Part shown: positions 37,158-45,163 of the stretch, piece after piece
How the letters are laid out: every line of letters begins with the position of its first letter
How positions within the stretch are numbered: position 1 is the stretch's first letter
From: Methanobacteriota archaeon
GTDB lineage: Archaea > Thermoplasmatota > Poseidoniia > Poseidoniales > Poseidoniaceae
DNA length: 46,118 nucleotides
Assembly (NCBI GenBank): GCA_018650165.1
Contig: JABIGM010000050.1
Coordinates: 1-46,118, forward strand
Reading direction: 5' to 3'
Notes under the pieces: generated by a model
What the model saw: only the letters and a program-made list of their open reading frames with translations
Databases searched by the model: none
What the model was told of the DNA's origin: nothing
Program-made: the position numbers and the translations under genes

Positions 37158-38135
37158 ATGAGGACTGTGCTACTAGCCTGCTTATTCGGGGCCATCATAG
37201 TTTTCTCTAGCCATTCCGGCGCCCACGGAGCAGATAGTGTTCATTCAGAGGGGTATATTGTAGACGTTGTTGTTATCGATTTACAGTGTGATGAAAACCA
37301 TACATGCATCTCTAAGCCTACTAACGTCGTAGAATATTTTGGAGCCGATTGGTGTTCTGAATGCCCCGAAGTTGAACAACAATTACAGGAAACTTCTAAT
37401 CAATCGGCCTTGATTATTAGCCACCGCCCTTCATCTATTGATGATTATTGGTTACAAGCCTCTCGCGATAGGTTCCTCGATGTCTATGGATTGTGGGGCT
37501 ACCCTACACTTACTATCGATGGGCATTATATTCTAGCTGGACCTACACAATCGAGAGAACTGAATACACTATTATCAGATTCTGTCTCAAATTACAGTGG
37601 AATCTCAAATTTGACACTAGAAAATAATATTTTGAACTTATCAGGTGACCTTGATGGTCTAATGCTTGATGCTTGGACTGTAAGGTCTACTCAGAATCTA
37701 ACTAACATGGTGGTGAATCATACAAATCTTAGTGAAACTAATGTTGTTGGCCTCAATGGCGACAAATTAGTAATTGTAATATCCCAACCAGGGTTTATCA
37801 AATTGGTTTCAGGCTCATCACTCCCTGCAAATGATTACATTCCAGATGGGGGATTAAACGATATTGGAGAAAATAGCGATTCAGTAAGAGGTTCTACGAT
37901 CATCATTATCACTATTTTGTTACTGATAATTACATTACCTGCAACCTATCAATTACTGGCTGTCATGAAATCTCCAATATCCGAACAACCTGATTCATTA
38001 GAGGAAAAAGAAATTACGAGGAGATTTCATTCAACCGATGGTCCGAATATAGTGGTTGAGCAAAAAATAATTACTAACATTTCTGATAGTGTTATCATGG
38101 GCAATGTCAGCATAGATAGCCTAGAAAATGAATGA
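37158..38135 (+). CDS. membrane-anchored thioredoxin-fold protein
   Basis: 325 residues from the ATG at 37158 (MRTVLLACLFGAIIVF, a signal-like start); a longer in-frame start at 37062 would overlap ctaA and add a non-signal N-terminus. A CxxC active site (WCSEC, C66-C69) stands in a VEYFGADWCSECPEVEQQL thioredoxin context, with the cis-proline loop WGYPTLTIDG further on. Two earlier cysteines (C44, C50) may form a disulfide. A second membrane helix lies near residues 255-280 (TIIIITILLLIITLPATY), then a basic cytoplasmic tail. The thioredoxin domain faces outward. Divergent from ctaA-ctaB, so a role in oxidase or cytochrome maturation is plausible but unproven. Confidence 0.72.
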   Translation: MRTVLLACLFGAIIVFSSHSGAHGADSVHSEGYIVDVVVIDLQCDENHTCISKPTNVVEYFGADWCSECPEVEQQLQETSNQSALIISHRPSSIDDYWLQASRDRFLDVYGLWGYPTLTIDGHYILAGPTQSRELNTLLSDSVSNYSGISNLTLENNILNLSGDLDGLMLDAWTVRSTQNLTNMVVNHTNLSETNVVGLNGDKLVIVISQPGFIKLVSGSSLPANDYIPDGGLNDIGENSDSVRGSTIIIITILLLIITLPATYQLLAVMKSPISEQPDSLEEKEITRRFHSTDGPNIVVEQKIITNISDSVIMGNVSIDSLENE

Positions 38136-38218
38136 TTGCTTTTCTATCGTGATGCGCAGGGTTCAATAACAGGGCGCTGGTCGCAAACTTCGCACGTAAT
38201 GTGCATGAGGTGTCAAGA

Positions 38219-38470
38219 ATGGTCAAACCAATCCGCCCACATACCCGCTTTGAAAGAGCTAGAATCATTGGTGCACGTGCCCTCCAAATAGGAATGGGTG
38301 CACCATTAAATGCTCCTGAAGATGTCCTACGTGAGGCTTTCAAGGAAGAATTAATTTCACTTTATGGACTAGAAGAAGCATCTGTTCGCTTTGTTCTAGA
38401 CCCGCTAAAGATTGCAATGTATGAGTACGATAACGAACTCATTCCAATCGATACCGACCCTCATAATTGA
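38219..38470 (+). CDS. rpoK: DNA-directed RNA polymerase subunit K (Rpo6), unusual form
   Basis: 83 residues from the ATG at 38219, chosen because GAGGTG stands six bases upstream; a GTG at 38201 is in frame. The motif [21 protein letters not shown] is the RpoK/omega/RPB6 signature, and [17 protein letters not shown] matches the family's second half. Two oddities: about 30 residues separate these halves, where a few are usual, and the normal basic ending (ITVRR) is replaced by DTDPHN. RpoK helps assemble and stabilise the large polymerase subunits. It ends ten bases before the convergent tryptophan dioxygenase stop. Confidence 0.87.
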   Translation: MVKPIRPHTRFERARIIGARALQIGMGAPLNAPEDVLREAFKEELISLYGLEEASVRFVLDPLKIAMYEYDNELIPIDTDPHN

Positions 38471-38480
38471 GGCCCGGACA

Positions 38481-39563
38481 CTAATTGTCTGCGGCGTAGC
38501 CGTAGAAGTTTGAATTAACTGGGTCCGCTATTGCATCTCGCTTGACTAGCATGGTCCTAACTGCCCATAGGTCGGTGAAAATACGGTACTTCAATGTCAT
38601 GTCGAGATAATCGACACCACTAGATCCTCCAGTTCCCATCCTTCTACCAATCATTCTCTCGACCATTCTAGCATGGTGTGAACGGAATAGTAGCATTGCT
38701 TGTTCTAAATCAACTACAGTATCAACAAGTCTTCTTGGCCAAGAAAGTAATGGCAATTCTCGGTATGATTCAATATACAATAGTCCTGCTCTTGCAGGAT
38801 TTGCGACTCCATCTGGGAGTAAAAAATCTCTGGCACCAACTATTCCAGATTCTATTCTTGGACGTATTGATTCTTCAGTACCATGCCCAATCTTCACCAT
38901 GTGAGCGATTACTGACTCGCCGTGCTCCACCATGGATGACAGGTGATCTTCCACATAATTTTGTAGAATTTCAGTATCACCAGATACTCCATTAACTGGA
39001 GTTCTTGCTAACCAACGGGATAACACTTCATTTAGTGAAGGCAATTCATCAATACGATTCATGTTAGCCATTACTGAATCACTTAATTTACCTTCAGAGT
39101 GCAACTTTCTATTATGTTCCATTGGGTCCATCCCTCCAACACGTTGCTCAGATTTCAACCCCAACAACATCTCCAACGTTCGCATTTGCCAACTTTCAAA
39201 GCCTGAAGAAGTTCCTAAACGGTCACGGAATGCTAGGAAATCTTGTGGTGATAACGTCTCCATTACTTTCCATTGAGAGGCCAATAGCCTGAATATCTCC
39301 GAACATCTCTCCAAATGGCTAACAACTACCGGGATTTTATTTTCTTCAACATCGGGAACATTCAGCAAATGAAGGGCTTCTTCTAATTCGCGATTAACTT
39401 GTTTGAACCACAATTCAAAGGCCTGGTGCACCACAATGAAATGCATTTCGTGGTTCGAAGGGGCTGGATCATAACCTTCAGGTCCAGATTGAAGAGATAG
39501 TAGTTCATCCAATTGTAGAAAGTTGCCGTATGTCATACGAATGCCCGGATTTTCACTGCCCAT
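38481..39563 (-). CDS. kynA: tryptophan 2,3-dioxygenase
   Basis: 360 residues. Heme enzyme that opens the tryptophan indole ring to N-formylkynurenine. The N-terminal YGNFLQLDELLSLQ and HFIVVHQAFELWFKQVNREL (H46 is the distal histidine) are diagnostic, and the C-terminal FRSHHARMVERMIG plus GTGGSSGVDYLDMT contain the proximal heme histidine and substrate loop. It appears full-length. No kynurenine formamidase or kynureninase is nearby and the window has NadB for NAD synthesis, so a catabolic role is more likely than NAD supply. The gene is uncommon in archaea, so transfer from bacteria is possible. A 13-bp element shared with the smc promoter lies upstream. Confidence 0.93.
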   Translation of the reverse strand: MGSENPGIRMTYGNFLQLDELLSLQSGPEGYDPAPSNHEMHFIVVHQAFELWFKQVNRELEEALHLLNVPDVEENKIPVVVSHLERCSEIFRLLASQWKVMETLSPQDFLAFRDRLGTSSGFESWQMRTLEMLLGLKSEQRVGGMDPMEHNRKLHSEGKLSDSVMANMNRIDELPSLNEVLSRWLARTPVNGVSGDTEILQNYVEDHLSSMVEHGESVIAHMVKIGHGTEESIRPRIESGIVGARDFLLPDGVANPARAGLLYIESYRELPLLSWPRRLVDTVVDLEQAMLLFRSHHARMVERMIGRRMGTGGSSGVDYLDMTLKYRIFTDLWAVRTMLVKRDAIADPVNSNFYGYAADN

Positions 39564-39586
39564 GATGAGCCCACAGGGGGTAGGGC

Positions 39587-39599
39587 TTGAAACCTTGAC
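39587..39599 (-). promoter_or_regulatory. 13-bp element upstream of tryptophan dioxygenase, shared with smc
   Basis: Minus-strand GTCAAGGTTTCAA, 24-36 bases upstream of the ATG at 39563, the same sequence and distance as at smc (9694-9706). The remaining part of the 124-base gap up to purP is AT-rich and probably holds the purP promoter. Confidence 0.5.
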
Positions 39600-39687
39600 G
39601 GAGGATAAAAACGAGGATGGAAGTTCAAGTTTTTGGGTTGAAACAATTTTTCTATTACTCTATTTGCGTAATAGTCATTAATGAAAC

Positions 39688-40815
39688 ATGGAAGCCGTCG
39701 ACATGGGCGTAGATATCGGACTGTTGCGAAACTGGCTTGATTCCTATGACCCAGAGCAAATTACGATTGGTGTAGTTGCCTCTCACTCGTCTCTACAAAT
39801 TCTTCATGGCGCCCGCCAAGAAGGTTTCAAAACCCTAGGTATCGCAGTTGGAGAAAATCGTCGCCGATTCTATTCAGCATTCCCTGGTGCAGAGCCAGAT
39901 GAGTGGTTGATGCTAGACAATTATAGAGAAATGCTCGACCATGCCGAATGGTTTAGAGAGCGTAATGTCATCATCATACCCCATGGTTCTCTTGTAGAAT
40001 ACCTTGGAAGTTCGAATTTCAAAAATTTAGAAGTCCCAACGTTTGGAAACCGGGGGATTCTACATTGGGAAAGTAGCAGAGAGTTACAAAGGAGGTGGCT
40101 AGAAGAAGGTGGCTGCTCTATTCCTAAGGTTATCGATGACCCACACGACATAGATGGCCCTGTTATTGTCAAATACGCAGGTGCCAAAGGTGGTGAAGGG
40201 TACTTTATTGCAAGAGATTATCGTGACTTTAAGCGAAATGTAAACCTCGATGAAGAATTCACAATCCAAGAATATGTTCTCGGATGTAGATATTATCTTC
40301 ACTTTTTCTTTGACCCTACCTCTGACGATGGTTTCCAAGTTCAAGGACGTGGAGTTAATGCAGGCAAAAACCTTGGTCGGCTTGAATTAATGAGCATGGA
40401 TCGAAGAGATGAATCGAATGTTGATGAATTTTACAAACTTGGAAGCCTTCGTGACCTGCGTGAAATGAATTTAGAACCTTCATTCGTAGTTACTGGTAAT
40501 CAGCCAGTCGTAATCAGAGAAAGTCTTCTACCGAGAGCTTTTGAAATGGCAGAGGGAACAGTTGCTGCTTCGTTTGAACTAGAAGAAGGGGCACGAGGAA
40601 TGATTGGAGCGTTCTGTTTGGAAACGATTGTCAATGATAAATTAGAATTCAGAGTTTTTGAGATTAGTGCACGTATAGTTGCGGGTTCAAATCCCTTTGT
40701 TGGCGGCTCTCCATACAGTGACATCAATGAACCATTTATGTCCACAGGACGCCGCATAGCACGCTCAATAAAGAAGGGTATAGAGAAAGATTGTCTAGAC
40801 AATATCCTATCTTGA
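39688..40815 (+). CDS. purP: 5-formaminoimidazole-4-carboxamide ribotide synthetase
   Basis: 375 residues. ATP-grasp ligase that uses formate and ATP to formylate AICAR in archaeal purine synthesis, replacing the folate-dependent PurH step. Landmarks: VVASHSSLQILHGARQEGFK at the start, IIIPHGSLVEYLG, PTFGNRGILHWESSRELQRR, the ATP-binding GPVIVKYAGAKGGEGYF and IQEYVLGCRYYLHFFFDP, and LELMSMDRRDESNVDE. All are PurP-specific. Normal length. Several ATG codons cluster at the start (39688, 39703); no clear ribosome site, so it may be leaderless. It converges with the DUF2135 gene, 38 bases apart. Confidence 0.95.
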   Translation: MEAVDMGVDIGLLRNWLDSYDPEQITIGVVASHSSLQILHGARQEGFKTLGIAVGENRRRFYSAFPGAEPDEWLMLDNYREMLDHAEWFRERNVIIIPHGSLVEYLGSSNFKNLEVPTFGNRGILHWESSRELQRRWLEEGGCSIPKVIDDPHDIDGPVIVKYAGAKGGEGYFIARDYRDFKRNVNLDEEFTIQEYVLGCRYYLHFFFDPTSDDGFQVQGRGVNAGKNLGRLELMSMDRRDESNVDEFYKLGSLRDLREMNLEPSFVVTGNQPVVIRESLLPRAFEMAEGTVAASFELEEGARGMIGAFCLETIVNDKLEFRVFEISARIVAGSNPFVGGSPYSDINEPFMSTGRRIARSIKKGIEKDCLDNILS

Positions 40816-40853
40816 AAGGCTTAGGTGCTGCCAATTAAACTCGTGATTAAATC

Positions 40854-42551
40854 TCACTGGTCTTCATCAGAGTCACTACCGTCCCATTCGCCGCTTTCAA
40901 GTGCTGCCAATTTTGCTTTGGCTTCGGCGGCTTGGGCTGCTCTTTTCTCAGGATCGTCAATCGTAAATTCGGAAATAAGCATTATCGCATCGCCGCTAGA
41001 AATCATACCTTCGAATTCCTTGATTTCTCCACCTGCATTACAGATTACTTTGAAACTGGTAGGGTCCTTAGAACGGCGCTTCTTGTGTTTCTTGTAGTGG
41101 TGCACATAGGCCTTGTAAGTTCCACCTGGTGCTTTACCTTCTGGCCAAACTACATTCTCAACTGGCTTCTTTGATTCTGGCCTTACATTGGCATCGACAT
41201 CTAATTCTCCACCGCAAGCAGACTCCCTGTTACCACCATGAATTCTTTCTCCTGATGGGCAGACTACATGCAAATCTAAATCATTATAATTATTCCATAT
41301 CAATGAAATTTGTACATCAGATGATTTTGCACCTTCTCTCTCAAGTCTCTCTTTGAGTTCTTTCATTGCTTCCTGAGTTGCCTTAATAGATTCAAGTTCA
41401 GCAGCCTCATTCTCAACTATCTCTGCCAATCTTTGTTCTTCGGCTTCTGCTAATTCTATTTGACGAGTTTCTTCTAACTCAGTTGCAAGTCTCTCTTCCT
41501 CAGCAATCTTCTCGGTTTCCTCTTCCATGATTGCTTGTTCTATCTCCTCTTCTGTTCCTCTTTCATCAGGGGCATCGAGTGTGAACTCGCATACTAACAT
41601 GATTGGGTCCCCATGAGACAATTCAGATTCATAATGAGCGATTGTTCCACCGGTATTGCATACAACTCTGAACTTAGTCGGGTCTTTAGAACGGCGTTTA
41701 TTGTGCTTCTTGTAATGGTGAACATACACTTTGTAGTCGCCCGGTGGTGCTTTGAAATCAGGCCAAACTATATTTTCAACAGGTTTCTTAGTTTCTGGAC
41801 GAACATTAGCGTCAACATCTAATTCACCGCCACATTCTGAGGTTTTATTTCCTCCATGAATTCTTTCGCCGGAAGGACACAATACATGTAAATCCAAATC
41901 ATTGTAATTGTCCCACATGAGTGAGACTTGAACTTCAGAAGACTTGGCACCTTCTCTTTCCAACCGATTCATCAAGTCGCGTTCGGCCTGTTCCGAAGCC
42001 ATCTGTGCTTCGAGTTCTTCTGATTCTTCTGAGGCCTCGATTTCTGCTTGTCGCACCTCTTCGGCTTCTTCCAGTTCCTGTTGGCGCTCTATTTCTCGCT
42101 CTTCAGCAAGTCGCTTCTCTTCTGCCAAACGTTCTGCTTCGCGCTCTTCAGCAAGTTTCCTGGCCTCTTCTAATTCAGCCTCACGTTGTGCTTCGTACTC
42201 CGCTTTGAGTCTTGCTTCTTCGGCTTCTTCTTCTGCTAAACGTGATTTTTCTTCGTCGATTAATTTTTTTGCTGCATCATCAGCAAGAGACTTACGAGCT
42301 TCTTCCTCTGCTAGTAAAATGGCCCTTTCATCTCTACGTTTTGAAGCAAGGTGCCTTTCTATCTCTGCTAGTTTCCGGTCAAAATCGTTGTGCGCTTTGG
42401 AAAAATCAGGGCTACCTCTGCGTGTTAAGTCTTGACGTTGGATAGTCATACTCCGGCTAGCACGGTCATCCTTTCGAACCAGCATAAACCAGATCCCAAA
42501 TAGAAACGCCCCTCCTAAAAGGCCAATCATTAACCAAGATACGAGGTCCAT
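40854..42551 (-). CDS. membrane-anchored coiled-coil protein with two DUF2135-type domains
   Basis: 565 residues. One N-terminal helix (about residues 4-24, SWLMIGLLGGAFLFGIWFML) anchors it, followed by ~190 residues of Glu/Ala/Arg/Lys-rich helix, strongly coiled-coil. Two copies of a ~125-residue beta domain follow (about 203-328 and 405-535), each with EGAKSS-VQ-SL-W-NYNDLDLHV-CPSGERIHGGN, a CGGELDVDANVRPE segment, a PVENxVWP motif and YVHHYKKH. These are DUF2135 (YfaP-like) units. Each has three cysteines. A second Glu-rich helix links them. The tail is acidic. Function is unknown; the two domains may bind a ligand or metal at the end of a long rod. Confidence 0.75.
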   Translation of the reverse strand: MDLVSWLMIGLLGGAFLFGIWFMLVRKDDRASRSMTIQRQDLTRRGSPDFSKAHNDFDRKLAEIERHLASKRRDERAILLAEEEARKSLADDAAKKLIDEEKSRLAEEEAEEARLKAEYEAQREAELEEARKLAEEREAERLAEEKRLAEEREIERQQELEEAEEVRQAEIEASEESEELEAQMASEQAERDLMNRLEREGAKSSEVQVSLMWDNYNDLDLHVLCPSGERIHGGNKTSECGGELDVDANVRPETKKPVENIVWPDFKAPPGDYKVYVHHYKKHNKRRSKDPTKFRVVCNTGGTIAHYESELSHGDPIMLVCEFTLDAPDERGTEEEIEQAIMEEETEKIAEEERLATELEETRQIELAEAEEQRLAEIVENEAAELESIKATQEAMKELKERLEREGAKSSDVQISLIWNNYNDLDLHVVCPSGERIHGGNRESACGGELDVDANVRPESKKPVENVVWPEGKAPGGTYKAYVHHYKKHKKRRSKDPTSFKVICNAGGEIKEFEGMISSGDAIMLISEFTIDDPEKRAAQAAEAKAKLAALESGEWDGSDSDEDQ

Positions 42552-42629
42552 GTGCGGGCCTAAGATAAACTGGGACTTATTACCATCGGCTATTAATAAC
42601 GGGTAATATTGGAATTTTGTTTAATATAC

Positions 42630-42696
42630 TAATCATATAATCGTTTAACAGGGACAAGCCATACTTGTAATCTATAAGTTATTTCTTATATGATTA
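42630..42696. promoter_or_regulatory. inverted repeat upstream of the HTH-10 regulator
   Basis: TAATCATATAA (42630-42640) and its exact complement TTATATGATTA (42686-42696) are 45 bases apart in the 160-base, AT-rich gap between the divergent DUF2135 and HTH-10 genes. A smaller ATAAG/CTTAT pair overlaps the right arm. This is a candidate operator, possibly for autoregulation. Confidence 0.4.
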
Positions 42697-42711
42697 TGCA
42701 AACAATAAATT

Positions 42712-43371
42712 ATGCGCGAGGTACAACTGAAGTGGTCACCCGAATCAATTTCTAAATCAGAAATTGGATTGATCACAAATGTTGCTTCTTCGTATGAAGT
42801 GGTGGCCCATCTTGAAGTAGCTAAAGATGGTGTGCGGCAACTTGTCAAAATTAAATTTAAAGAAGAAAGGGGCCCTGATGACCTGATGAAAATACCATTT
42901 TTGATTGTCGAGGGCCCAATGCGGCCACATCCATTGCCTGAGAATGGAGGTACTGGCTACATTGTAGTTTGGAATAACCACCCATTATCTGTTGCCGCAA
43001 TTAATTTCGATAGCCTGCATGTCATCCCTCCATATGTAATCGGAGAAGATGGTGTCCAAATCACAATACGTGGCCTTCCTGAAGGTGTTAGTGGATTTCT
43101 AAAAGTAGCAAGAGTGATGTTGCCTCCAGACAGTATTAATGTGGTTGATATTGCCGAAATGGAAGATACTATTCTGAAAATACTTACACCCAAACAACTT
43201 GAAATATCGATACTAGCAGTTCGTTCAGGCTACTATGAGAGCCCTCGTAAAATTAGCAAAAAGGAATTATCTGACTTATCCAATATTCCTCGTTCGACTC
43301 TTCAAGAACATTTGGCCAAAGCTGAAGCCGCATTGGTCGACTGGGCTGTAAAAACACATCTCTCCAAGTGA
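42712..43371 (+). CDS. HTH-10 family (Bat-like) transcriptional regulator
   Basis: 219 residues. The C-terminal domain LTPKQLEISILAVRSGYYES followed by PRKISKKELSDLSNIPRSTL and QEHLAKAEAAL is the HTH_10 domain named after the haloarchaeal bacterio-opsin activator. The N-terminal ~150 residues are beta-rich, as in other members, and presumably sense a ligand; no PAS or GAF motif is evident. No ribosome site is seen, so the mRNA may be leaderless. It is followed after 37 bases by the shikimate operon, with a palindrome between, so control of aromatic synthesis is a reasonable inference. Related proteins regulate opsins and carotenoids in haloarchaea; that function cannot be carried over. Confidence 0.85.
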   Translation: MREVQLKWSPESISKSEIGLITNVASSYEVVAHLEVAKDGVRQLVKIKFKEERGPDDLMKIPFLIVEGPMRPHPLPENGGTGYIVVWNNHPLSVAAINFDSLHVIPPYVIGEDGVQITIRGLPEGVSGFLKVARVMLPPDSINVVDIAEMEDTILKILTPKQLEISILAVRSGYYESPRKISKKELSDLSNIPRSTLQEHLAKAEAALVDWAVKTHLSK

Positions 43372-43375
43372 GAAA

Positions 43376-43388
43376 GTATTGTCAATAC
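43376..43388. promoter_or_regulatory. palindrome upstream of the shikimate operon
   Basis: GTATTG-T-CAATAC is a perfect 6+1+6 inverted repeat, starting five bases after the regulator's stop and ending 20 bases before the likely ATG at 43409. It covers the expected promoter core, so it is a good candidate operator. A run of nine cytosines (43393-43401) follows. Confidence 0.45.
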
Positions 43389-43408
43389 ACCACCCCCCCC
43401 CTGTAAAC

Positions 43409-44179
43409 ATGAGCGACATTGAATCACTGTTGCCAAACGGAAAAGGCGTTTGGATTCCGATTGATCATGGAGTCTCCGATTATCCAGTTGTAGGTTTAGA
43501 AAACCTTGATGATTTGATTGCTAGTATCTCGCATGCAGATGCTATTGTTGCGCAAAAAGGTGTTGTATCACAATACGCTTCAAGTGAAGTGAGCATGGTT
43601 GCACATTTATCCGTATCGACTAGGCATTCAGGCGCCAGGTCTAGCGATAAAGTGCTTGTAGGAAGTGTTGAAGAATCATTGTCAAGGGGTGCAAGGGGAG
43701 TCAGCGTACAAGTCAATCTTGGAAGTCCAGATGAACCTGAAATGGTTGAACGCTTGGGCATGATTACCAATGAGGCTCATTTCCTAGATTGCCCAGTATT
43801 GGGCATGGTATATCCACGTGGAGAGAATCTCAACATTATGGATACTGATGATACTGAAGGCGCCGCTCATGCTGCAAGATTAGCATTTGAAATGGGATGT
43901 AGTGTAGTGAAGACAAAATGGACTGGTTCTATTGAATCATTCCGTAAAGTGACATCTGCTGTCCCAATACCTGTACTAATCGCTGGAGGTCCTGCTAATA
44001 ATACTACAAAGCAAATCCTCACCACTGTTTACCAAGCAATGCAAGCAGGTGGTAGTGGTGTTTGTATGGGGAGACAAGTATTCTCACATGAATCTCCAGG
44101 AAAAATGGTAAGTGCACTTCTAGCAATTGTTCATGATGGTCTGGAAGTAGAACAAGCCATGGAACTTACAGGATTGTGA
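43409..44179 (+). CDS. aroA': 2-amino-3,7-dideoxy-D-threo-hept-6-ulosonate synthase
   Basis: 256 residues from the ATG at 43409; a TTG at 43379 is in frame but would make the N-terminus HHPPP from the C-tract. Class I aldolase-type (FbaB/DhnA family) enzyme that starts the archaeal dehydroquinate route from aspartate semialdehyde and a 6-deoxy-hexose-1-phosphate. Active-site signs: PIDHG (D19, H20), MVYPRGE (Y135) and VVKTKW with the Schiff-base lysine K168, plus the phosphate-binding IAGGP and GGSGVCMGRQVF. The class I fructose bisphosphate aldolase paralogue is hard to exclude by motif alone, but the next gene is dehydroquinate synthase II, which settles the call. Confidence 0.9.
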   Translation: MSDIESLLPNGKGVWIPIDHGVSDYPVVGLENLDDLIASISHADAIVAQKGVVSQYASSEVSMVAHLSVSTRHSGARSSDKVLVGSVEESLSRGARGVSVQVNLGSPDEPEMVERLGMITNEAHFLDCPVLGMVYPRGENLNIMDTDDTEGAAHAARLAFEMGCSVVKTKWTGSIESFRKVTSAVPIPVLIAGGPANNTTKQILTTVYQAMQAGGSGVCMGRQVFSHESPGKMVSALLAIVHDGLEVEQAMELTGL

Positions 44180-44183
44180 AATT

Positions 44184-45155
44184 ATGCAGGTTTGGCTCGA
44201 ATCTGGTACACGCCAAGAAGGTGTGGACCTATTACTTGGTGAAGATTTACTTGTTGATGGTGCTGCTCTATACATTGAAGGACGCCAAGTTGGAAGGAAG
44301 GTCGATGTAAGCAACGCAGATGGACAAGCAAGAGCAAGAGCAATGGCGGGTAGTGTCGAATGGATATTACTTGATCTCGGTGAATGGAAAATGATCCCAA
44401 TTGAAAATATTGTTGCGGTTTGTGATGGTTGCCCGACAAAGGTCGCAGCCCGTATATCTTCATCTGAACAAGTTCTCGGGGCTGCATTTGCATTACAAAT
44501 AGGAGTTGATGCTTTGCTGGTCACTGAAGATATCCTTCCAACCGCCCTTATTGCAAAATCTCAACGAGGAGAAATAACCCACGTTTCATCTGAAATTGAA
44601 AAAGTGCCTTTCGCTCTATCTGAATTAGAAGTTATTGAAGTAAAAGAAGGAGGCATAGGGGACCGAGTTTGTGTGGACCTTACTTCAATGCTAGATATTG
44701 GAGAAGGGATGTTGGTTGGTTCCAGTGCATCATCCATGGTTTTAGTTCATGGAGAGACCATTGAATCTGAATTCGTACCGACTCGGCCATTTAGAGTAAA
44801 TGCCGGTGCATCTCATTCTTACATTCTGAAAGGTGATGGTTCTACTTCTTACCTTTGTGAACTGAAAATGGGTGATGAAGTAATGGTTATTGGCGCCACA
44901 GGAACATCACGAATTGCAACGGTGGGACGTATTAAAATTGAACGAAGGCCGTTTTTGTTATTTCGTTGGAAGGATGACAACCATAATGAGGCAGGTACAC
45001 TTCTTCAGCAAGCAGAGACCGTACGACTTGCCACCTCATCTTTCGACTTTGTATCAATTACAGAACTCGTAGTGGGCACGAAATTAATGGGATGGAGTGG
45101 CGGTGTTGGCCGCCATGTAGGCATGCCAATCAGTGCAGAGGTAATTGAAAAATAG
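44184..45155 (+). CDS. aroB': 3-dehydroquinate synthase II
   Basis: 323 residues. Makes 3-dehydroquinate from the product of the previous gene by oxidative deamination and cyclisation (NAD-dependent), replacing the classical AroB. Diagnostic C-terminal half: RIATVGRIKIERRPFLLF, GTLLQQAETVRLATS, then the closing RHVGMPISAEVIEK, all as in the archaeal family. The N-terminal half is less conserved but has DALLVTEDI. It begins four bases after the upstream stop. Normal length. Confidence 0.93.
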   Translation: MQVWLESGTRQEGVDLLLGEDLLVDGAALYIEGRQVGRKVDVSNADGQARARAMAGSVEWILLDLGEWKMIPIENIVAVCDGCPTKVAARISSSEQVLGAAFALQIGVDALLVTEDILPTALIAKSQRGEITHVSSEIEKVPFALSELEVIEVKEGGIGDRVCVDLTSMLDIGEGMLVGSSASSMVLVHGETIESEFVPTRPFRVNAGASHSYILKGDGSTSYLCELKMGDEVMVIGATGTSRIATVGRIKIERRPFLLFRWKDDNHNEAGTLLQQAETVRLATSSFDFVSITELVVGTKLMGWSGGVGRHVGMPISAEVIEK

Positions 45156-45163
45156 GTGAAAGA

